The position numbers were made by a program, and so were the translations under genes. Positions 57,995 through 64,000 of a stretch of 64,000 nucleotides of DNA are shown here, one piece after another. The stretch is from Agriotes lineatus (taxonomy: Eukaryota; Arthropoda; Insecta; Coleoptera; Elateridae): assembly GCA_940337035.1 (NCBI GenBank), contig CALNHX010005851.1:35947-99946 (forward strand), read 5' to 3'. Each line of letters starts with the position of its first letter. Position 1 is the stretch's first letter. The notes below the pieces were generated by a model, which saw nothing but the letters and a program-made list of their open reading frames with translations, was not told the DNA's origin and searched no databases.

Positions 57995-60274
57995 GAGCGG
58001 CGGTGACACTAAGTCTAGTGTGATAAAACTTTTCAATGTCATATATATAATTCGTTAGGTCATTGATGGGGAAACACAAAATGGAAGTGCTGCCACGTGT
58101 GGACCGAACGGCACTATAAAAAAATTATAAAAAAAAAGAATTTTTTTTTCAATATCTAGTATCATAAAACTTCAGGATTCTGATTGTTCCTCGAGACAGG
58201 GAAGGGGTAGGGCTTTAAGAAAAAACAGTGCTGCCACTCCCCGAGCGAACTCTTATCAGCGGCAGCAGGGAGATAAGTGATCCCTCGGATCCTATTTTCT
58301 AGTATCATCGAACTTCATACAAATTCAAACGTTATCTGAAAGATAATCAATTTCTGTGTAAGAAAAACGGCTGCTGCCTTTTCCAGAAAGTGAAGAAAAT
58401 GGCGGCAGCAGCATTTGAAAGTCGCATTTACCGCAACCGAATTTCGCCTGTCCATTCAGTTTTATCAGCATTAATCCGTTTTTTTCGATTTGTACTAATG
58501 AAATACGCTGACATCATAATTTCCAATAAATTTTCAATGTTGTTGATTGTTTAAACAAATGAAATTCCACTTTTTATGTAATATTTTTCGATTTTTCCAT
58601 ATTTTTCATGTTTTTTTTTCATAGTTTCCATGCATTTAATTCCAATTAAGAATAAATTAATTCTATTCGTTGAAGCAATACTTGCGATCATTGTTTAAAC
58701 AAATTTGATTCTATCAATTATTCCAAAGTCATTGATTTTTGGGCCGCTTTTTTAGGTCTTTTCGTGTTTTTCACAGCAAGTACGAATCCGTTTCGCATTT
58801 TTTTTTATTCATGCCATTTATTTGTCACGACAGGGATTGTTTGAACAAATTAGAAGTATTTTACTGGGAACAAAGATTTTTGAGCTATTTTTAAGCAGAA
58901 ATTGTTTCTGTGGCGTTGATTTATTTTACCAACTTACTTTGTAGGACCCCGGCTGTGATATTCACAAGTGGCACATTCTGATTGGCTAGAGGGTAGCAAA
59001 ACGACCTACAAAGCCCATTCGTCGGTAGTTGGTATGCTTTATGCTCACTTTCGTTTGAGAAGCAGTCAGCAACGGTCGCATCGCTGTCCTTTTTTCTAAT
59101 CTCAACGTATTTTACTTCTTCAAAAAATGCTGTGTTTCGTTGACGATATACTATCTTTGGCAAGAGATAACAACGACGAAGATGACAAAGAATTTGACGC
59201 AGAAAGTTTTGATTCTGACCACAAAAACTAGTGATAAGTTGCTTCGATGCTTTAATTGTTAGCTACTCCTGTAATTTTAACTTTTAATATAATACCAAAT
59301 TTACCAAATGGGCAAATTGTTTCAATAATAATTCATTACGAACTTTGCATAATCTTTGTGTTTTTTATAAACCAACATTTGTATGCATAAATCTAGAAAG
59401 AAATTAAATTCGTTTTCACAAAACAAGACTATTACTTATTTAAACACGCTTCCATTCTCTTACAGTTGGTGAAATACATCAAAGCCTCAGACTCAATTTC
59501 TGCTTAAAAATAGCTCAAAAATCTTTATGTTCCAAGTTAAATACTTCTAATTTGTTCAAACAATCCCTGTCCTGTTAAATAAATGGCATGTTTCAATAAA
59601 ACTGCGAAACGGATTCGTACGTGCTGTGAAAAACGCTAAAAGACCTAAAAAAGCGGCCCAAAAATCAATGAACTTGGAATAATTGATAGAATCTAATTTA
59701 GATAGAACTAATTCATTCTCAATTGGAATCGAAGGCTTGGAAAATATGAAAAAAAAAACAAGAGAAATAAGGAAAATTCGAAAAATATCACATAAAAAAT
59801 ACAATTTCATTTGTTTAAACAATCAACGCAATAGAAAATGTATTGAAATTTACAATGTCACGCGTATTTCATTAGTATAAATCGAAAAAGCCGGATTAAT
59901 GCCGATAAAACCGAATGAACACGCGAAATTCGGTTGCGATAATCGCGACTTTCAAATGCTGCTGCCGCCATTTTCTTCAATTTCTGGAAAAGGCAGCAGT
60001 GGTTTTTCTTACACAGAAATTGATAATCTTTCAGATAACGTTTGAATTTGTATGAAGTTCGATGATACTAGAAAATAGGATCTGAGAAACAATCAGAATC
60101 CTGAAGTTTTATGATACTAGATATTAAAAAAAAATTTTTTTATAATTTTTTATAGTGCCGTTCGGTCCACACGTGGCAGCACTGCCATTTTGTGTTTCCC
60201 CATCAATGACCTAACGAATTATATATATGACATTGAAAAGTTTTATCACACTAGACTTAGTGTCACCGCCGCTC
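57995..60274. mobile_element. Foldback-like element with very long inverted arms (2.28 kb)
   Basis: The ends GAGCGGCGGTGACACTAAGT and its complement match, and the arms stay collinear for roughly 780-930 bp each (about 57995-58925 against 59495-60274). They share landmarks such as ATTTTGTGTTTCCCCATCAA, CGTGTGGACCGAACGGCAC, the GGCGGCAGCAGCATTTGAAA core and CAATCCCTGTC. The left arm has about 90 extra bases near 58195-58285. TACTAATA outside the left end and TACTATAA outside the right end might be an imperfect 8-bp target duplication. Long arms of this kind occur in foldback and MULE-type DNA transposons; I could not assign a superfamily. Confidence 0.8.
58921..59230. other. Unique centre of the foldback element, short frames
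   Basis: Two overlapping short frames lie between the arms: 80 codons on the minus strand (58921-59163, beginning MPKIVYRQRNTAFF) and 34 codons on the plus strand (59127-59231), the latter ending in a strongly acidic run, DEDDKEFDAESFDSD. Neither shows a transposase motif that I recognise. The acidic tail resembles the end of a longer lost coding region. These may be remains of a transposase gene or chance. Confidence 0.25.
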
Positions 60275-61450
60275 GTACTATAACACAGATATGTGGTTTC
60301 GGATGCTCTCATGGCCATTTTCATTATGCAACGAACGACTTTCGGGATTGGGCCGTGTCATTATTGAGATATAAGAACTCAACGTTTCGCCCATTTTAAT
60401 AAGGGGTTTCATCAGGAGGTAAGCAAAAGAACATGGTAACTCAACGTATAAACTACCCCAGAAGCGAAACTCTTCAAAAGTCGTAATGGTTGAGTGAAAA
60501 GGGCGGTGGGCGAGATTCAGAAATTAGCGCTTTCCACATGGAGGGAAGGAGGAAACTTTGGTGTCAATTGAGATTATTGGTGTGTTTGGAAATCTCAATG
60601 GCTTCGTAAATATTTCTGCTAAAGAAGAATGGGGATTTCCAGATAATAGAAGTTTAATCGAAATGGATCGTATGGCCGGTATTGCGGTGGTGTTCGGCGA
60701 CGGCTGATCACGAAACGAGACCCTACCTGAAGATTTTTACGAATTTTTACGGAACGTCCTGTTTCGCCAATGTATACAGTATTATAGGAGCAAGGGGCTC
60801 TATAAATGCCTTTAGATGACATGGCATATAATATATCGTTGGGTGAAGTAAAAACCTGTGATATCTTGCTCGAGGGTGGATATAGGGAAAAAAGACGATT
60901 GCTGTGGAAGGATCGCTTTTTGAAGATTTGGGTGGTCATGGATGAAGATGGCGATTAATGGCGAACTGTATATTTCTAGCACGGCAATCGTTATTTCTAA
61001 GAGCTTTCCGAATATGATTCAACTCAGCGTGGATATTATCGAGTTGGGATATCGAAACATAACGGTGTACAAGTGACTTGATAACGGAAAGTTTTTGTAT
61101 TTGATAATGATGATGGAAATCAGTCTGTTTTAGCAGAATATCAAATAGTGTTGACTATAGGTGCAAATTTAGAAAAGAGGGAAATTCTTATAACGTGGAA
61201 ACTATAGGGATATTTCTATTATCGATCTATTTAGCGAAACGGACAGACTTGAAGAAATGAAACAATAATTAGATTTATAACGTAAATATGATGACTTGGG
61301 AAGTTATGCGGAAAGCGCGTCATTAATGTAAATCGGTACTTTTGATGCAATCGTCAACGAAACTATAGGCGAAATCCTATAAACCTTATGCAGAAAAGGA
61401 AACGAAGTGAAAACTACAGTTTTCGAGTAATGATGTCGTCTTGGTCAACA
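60275..61450 (-). pseudogene. Decayed Penelope-like element, 3' half
   Basis: Read on the minus strand: fragments of the end of the reverse transcriptase (VDQDDI near 61430, where YVDD is expected); a linker (KLSVIKSLVHRYVSISQLDN, then LNHIRKALRNNDC, near 60990-61100); the GIY-YIG start KGIYRAPCSYNTVYIGETGR (60752-60816); then AIEISKHTNN in another frame near 60575-60605, matching the PLE AIEIEKH-NN step; then a hammerhead-like motif and a 3' tail with GAAAATGGCCATGAGAGCAT, similar to the tail of the BEL-nested PLE. Several frameshifts make it dead. It is a different and older lineage than the copy at 13577-15583. Confidence 0.75.
60374..60420 (-). ncRNA. Degenerate hammerhead-ribozyme-like motif in the PLE tail
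   Basis: On the minus strand: CTGATGA (60415-60409), then 20 bases with a weak CCC/GGG stem II, then GAAAC-GTT (60388-60381) and GAG, which pairs with the CTC just before the core. Spacing and core match the motif at 15296-15342, but stem II is weaker, so it is probably inactive. Confidence 0.5.
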
Positions 61451-62179
61451 TAAGCTATCAGTGCAACGTCAAGTAAATTTCACTGTAAACCAATACAGAA
61501 TATATTATTACCCAAAACGTATAGTAGGAGTGAAAATATAATTTATGTCATGTTATGAGATGTTCCAGCTTGTTATCGGTACTAAGTTTACTATAGAGAT
61601 ACTGTTGTACAGCACATAATTATAAAATATTTGGTGAATGAGTTTTGTTCCGTTTGAAATTTCCATTGGGCTTAGAGCACACTTTGGGGGATGTTTGTTG
61701 GATGAAAATATTTCGAGAAGGGCAAGACCTTGCGAACAAAAAGCTCAGGCTCGGCGGCTACAAACGTCTGTGGCTAAGTGAAGCCAACAATCTCTTCCAA
61801 CCGAAAAAATAACATTCCATTGTTTCCTCCAAACAACGCGACTGACCATACTGCGGCATTAACTTTGGCAGCTTTAAGAAAATTGAAGTGAGACGTTTTG
61901 CCTTATTCCCACATGATAATCCATGTCTTCTTCGAACTACCATTTATTTGGACTCTTGGGAGATCATTTGGGCGGCCAGAAGCTGTACAGGGTTAAATAC
62001 GTGAACAACCAAAAACCTTATTTGAAAGTGGATCAATAGAATGGCAATTCAATTGGTTGAAGATTATAAAGCATAGGTATGTAATTAAGAAGATGATGAA
62101 AGAGCAATATAAATTATGTTTACAGTTTAATTTAGCCAAAACAGAATACTAATTAATTTAAAAATTGAGAACAATGCTT
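61451..62179. other. Non-coding, nothing recognised
   Basis: A more balanced stretch at 61640-61990 has broken open segments on the minus strand but no motif I can assign. It could be an old transposase relic. Confidence 0.3.
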
Positions 62180-63720
62180 CACTTCGAGGAAGTCAGCGTG
62201 TGCGTAGGATGTAGATAGCTACAAAAAATATGTAAAAAAGAAACAAAGAATCAAATAAAAAAGATTAAAAATACTACGTAAAAGTGTAGAAAAAGACTTA
62301 AAAAGAACAACAAAAATGCAGTGAGACATGACAACCAAACCATAGAATTCAGGAGTATTTAAATGATTAGAAGAAATGGTAACCATGAGAAAGGAGCTAC
62401 ACAATTAAAGTTTACGAAAAACTACAAGAACACGACAGTAACGGCGAACACATGCGCTACATCAACAAGTAAAATTTTTATCAGGAGGGTTTAAACCACA
62501 AACAAATAATACATAATGAAACTTTTACAAATGGGAAGGAAATTGCTGAAGTGATTTCAACAAAAGAGAAAGAGCCAACAATTAGATGAGCATGCCGTCA
62601 AAAATCTTAAGTGCAGGAAAGCAGCAGGAGCAGATAGTATAACCGCTGAAATCCTAAAGATAATGGGAGATACGGGAGTGAATATTATCACATATAATCT
62701 CATAAGAGCATTAATTCTTTCCGGAAATTTTTTTGAGTGCGGTCCAACAACGTCGTATTAATTTGCCTGAGCGAGACGCGAGGGCAAATTAGGATGTTGT
62801 TGAAATGCACGAAAATAATTTCCGGATATGAATTAATGCTCGAATGCAGATTCGGTAAGAAAATCGTAACGCCACAAACCCTCACAGTTATGTTGGTCTA
62901 CCTACAAAAAATTTCCAAGAAATTTTTTTATTGTCTTGGTTACGGCTCGTGAACTAATTTTTCTATTGGTCATTAATGAGTGTCGTACGATTTTCCACAA
63001 AATATGTAATATAATCTGAGAAACTGGAAAGTGGCCCGAAGCATAGTGTGAAACAATATTTATTCTACTCTTGGGGAAAGGGTTCCCTAGTAACTGCAAC
63101 AATTACAGAGTAACCGCCTTAGTTAACCAGACCAATCAAGTTCTACTTTTAAAAGCGTACAAATCCAATATTAAAATATATCTTTGCTTTGTAGACCTTA
63201 CTAAGGCGTTCGATTGCGTAAACTGGGACAATCTGTGACTTATTCTAGAAAAACTAGAAGTTGCTAAACATCTAATTCTCCTCATTAGGAACATATACTT
63301 GGGCAGCATTTCAATGGTAAAAACGATCCTTTCAAATGCATTTAATATTTAAAAAAAGGAGTGAGGCAGGGCTCTATTCTGTCCCCGCTCCTATTTAACA
63401 GCGAATATGTAATGACACACAGAGAGAGAAGGTGGCGATGCTGAACTGGTTAGACGTGATGCTAAATATGTGAAATTGAGAGATCAGTCAATTGTATTAC
63501 TTTATAAAGATGTTGAATGTTAAGCTAGACGGTCACTATGATACCCAAACGGATTTCAATGTTTGTGAAATGCCAAGGAAACCAAACTTTTAACGGCATC
63601 GGCAAAAAAATAATTTTAAGACGAAACCAAAAATATTGGTTTTACACATTTATTGAATTCGTAAAAGCATACCTATGGCAGACTCTATCCTCTATCTCGA
63701 GAATGGCACGGTCCAATCCC
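62180..63720 (+). pseudogene. Decayed LINE reverse transcriptase with an insertion
   Basis: Plus-strand remnants in order: KNLKCRKAAGADSITAEILK (62600-62660, the LK-NKAPG-DGI-AELLK step); after an insertion, TGKWPEA (63022-63042); SNCNNYRVTALVN (63079-63117, the C-NYR-I-L step); CFVDLTKAFDCVNWDNL (63187-63237, motif A with its catalytic-type Asp); LIRNIYLGSISMV; and KKGVRQG-like bases near 63356-63370. Stops and frameshifts are frequent, so the copy is dead. It belongs to a different LINE lineage from the RTE-like remnants at 39-41 kb, judging by the TGKWPE and FVDLTKAFD wording. Confidence 0.65.
62701..63008. mobile_element. 308-bp insertion in the LINE with 9-bp target duplication
   Basis: ATATAATCT occurs at 62692-62700 and again at 63009-63017, on either side of a block that interrupts the LINE reading between YNL and TGKWPEA. 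The block holds an internal palindrome (62706-62841) whose arms GAGCATTAATTC, TCCGGAAATT and AATTTGCC are mirrored around the loop TGAGCGAGACGCGAG. The remaining 167 bases have no recognised content. No clear terminal inverted repeat spans the full block. Confidence 0.6.
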
Positions 63721-64000
63721 GCAAGTCTTTCGTAAAACTAGATTTAAAACGTCTTTTTAAGTCATTAAAAGCTGACCTCTGTAGGTGAGATTGGGAAAGG
63801 GAAATTGTAAAATACAGTTTACCATTTCTGTTGATTTTAAAAAATAAGCGATATTGAAACACTGCAAGAAAGTAAATGGCAATGATATCCGAATGGATCC
63901 TTTAGAACAGACTGTGTAGGCAAATCTACAGGTTTAAACAACAGAATCGGTAAAGGTCATTTCATTAGATGAACAATAGTTGCTCTAATGACGGACGATT
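63721..64000. other. Non-coding window end
   Basis: Nothing recognised. It may be the continuation of the decayed LINE. Confidence 0.3.

Overview
This window is animal nuclear DNA, almost certainly from an insect and more broadly an arthropod. The evidence is an A+T-rich background, a BEL/Pao LTR retrotransposon, Penelope-like elements (PLEs), tRNA-derived SINE-like repeats, RTE-like LINE debris, many small palindromic DNA elements (MITEs), and an arthropod-type initiator plus DPE promoter. I cannot fix the order from sequence alone. Host coding sequence is sparse: one well-supported internal exon on the minus strand near 42.6-43.0 kb, one plausible promoter with a first coding exon near 51.3-51.5 kb, and one weaker exon candidate near 4.5 kb. 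None could be named. The rest reads as intron or intergenic DNA filled with transposon remains.

Layout. 0-9.5 kb: dispersed repeats, short tandem and hairpin repeats, and a 1.24-kb terminal-inverted-repeat element (6813-8050) with internal duplications. 9.58-18.22 kb: a young BEL/Pao element with about 99% identical LTRs, a Tyr-tRNA-type primer site and one gag-pol frame. That frame is broken by a 2.0-kb PLE insertion made of two 5'-truncated copies arranged head to head (a 966-bp inverted repeat around a 42-bp loop), flanked by a 13-bp target duplication. 18.8-21.5 kb: a TA-flanked MITE and a tandem SINE-like array interrupted by an LTR-like insertion. 23-30 kb: a small MITE and two G+C-richer blocks that could be regulatory. 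30.5-32.1 kb: a second, inverted copy of the repeat at 603-900 and a decayed LINE. 36.5-41.6 kb: a G+C-richer block, a decayed LINE and a minisatellite. 42.6-43.0 kb: the host exon. 46 kb: a SINE. 49.9-51.2 kb: LINE and SINE remains, then the promoter and exon at 51.3 kb. 54 kb: a 360-bp palindromic MITE. 58-60.3 kb: a 2.28-kb element with very long inverted arms. 60.3-61.5 kb: a decayed PLE with a ribozyme-like motif. 62.2-64 kb: a decayed LINE carrying a 308-bp insertion with a 9-bp target duplication.

The most striking feature is the nested BEL/PLE structure. The BEL gag-pol frame would be continuous without the insertion, and both PLE arms carry the GIY-YIG endonuclease end followed by a hammerhead-ribozyme-like motif. 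The insertion should therefore be recent, and transcription through it would yield a long RNA hairpin. I saw no cellular operon, CRISPR array or prokaryotic system.
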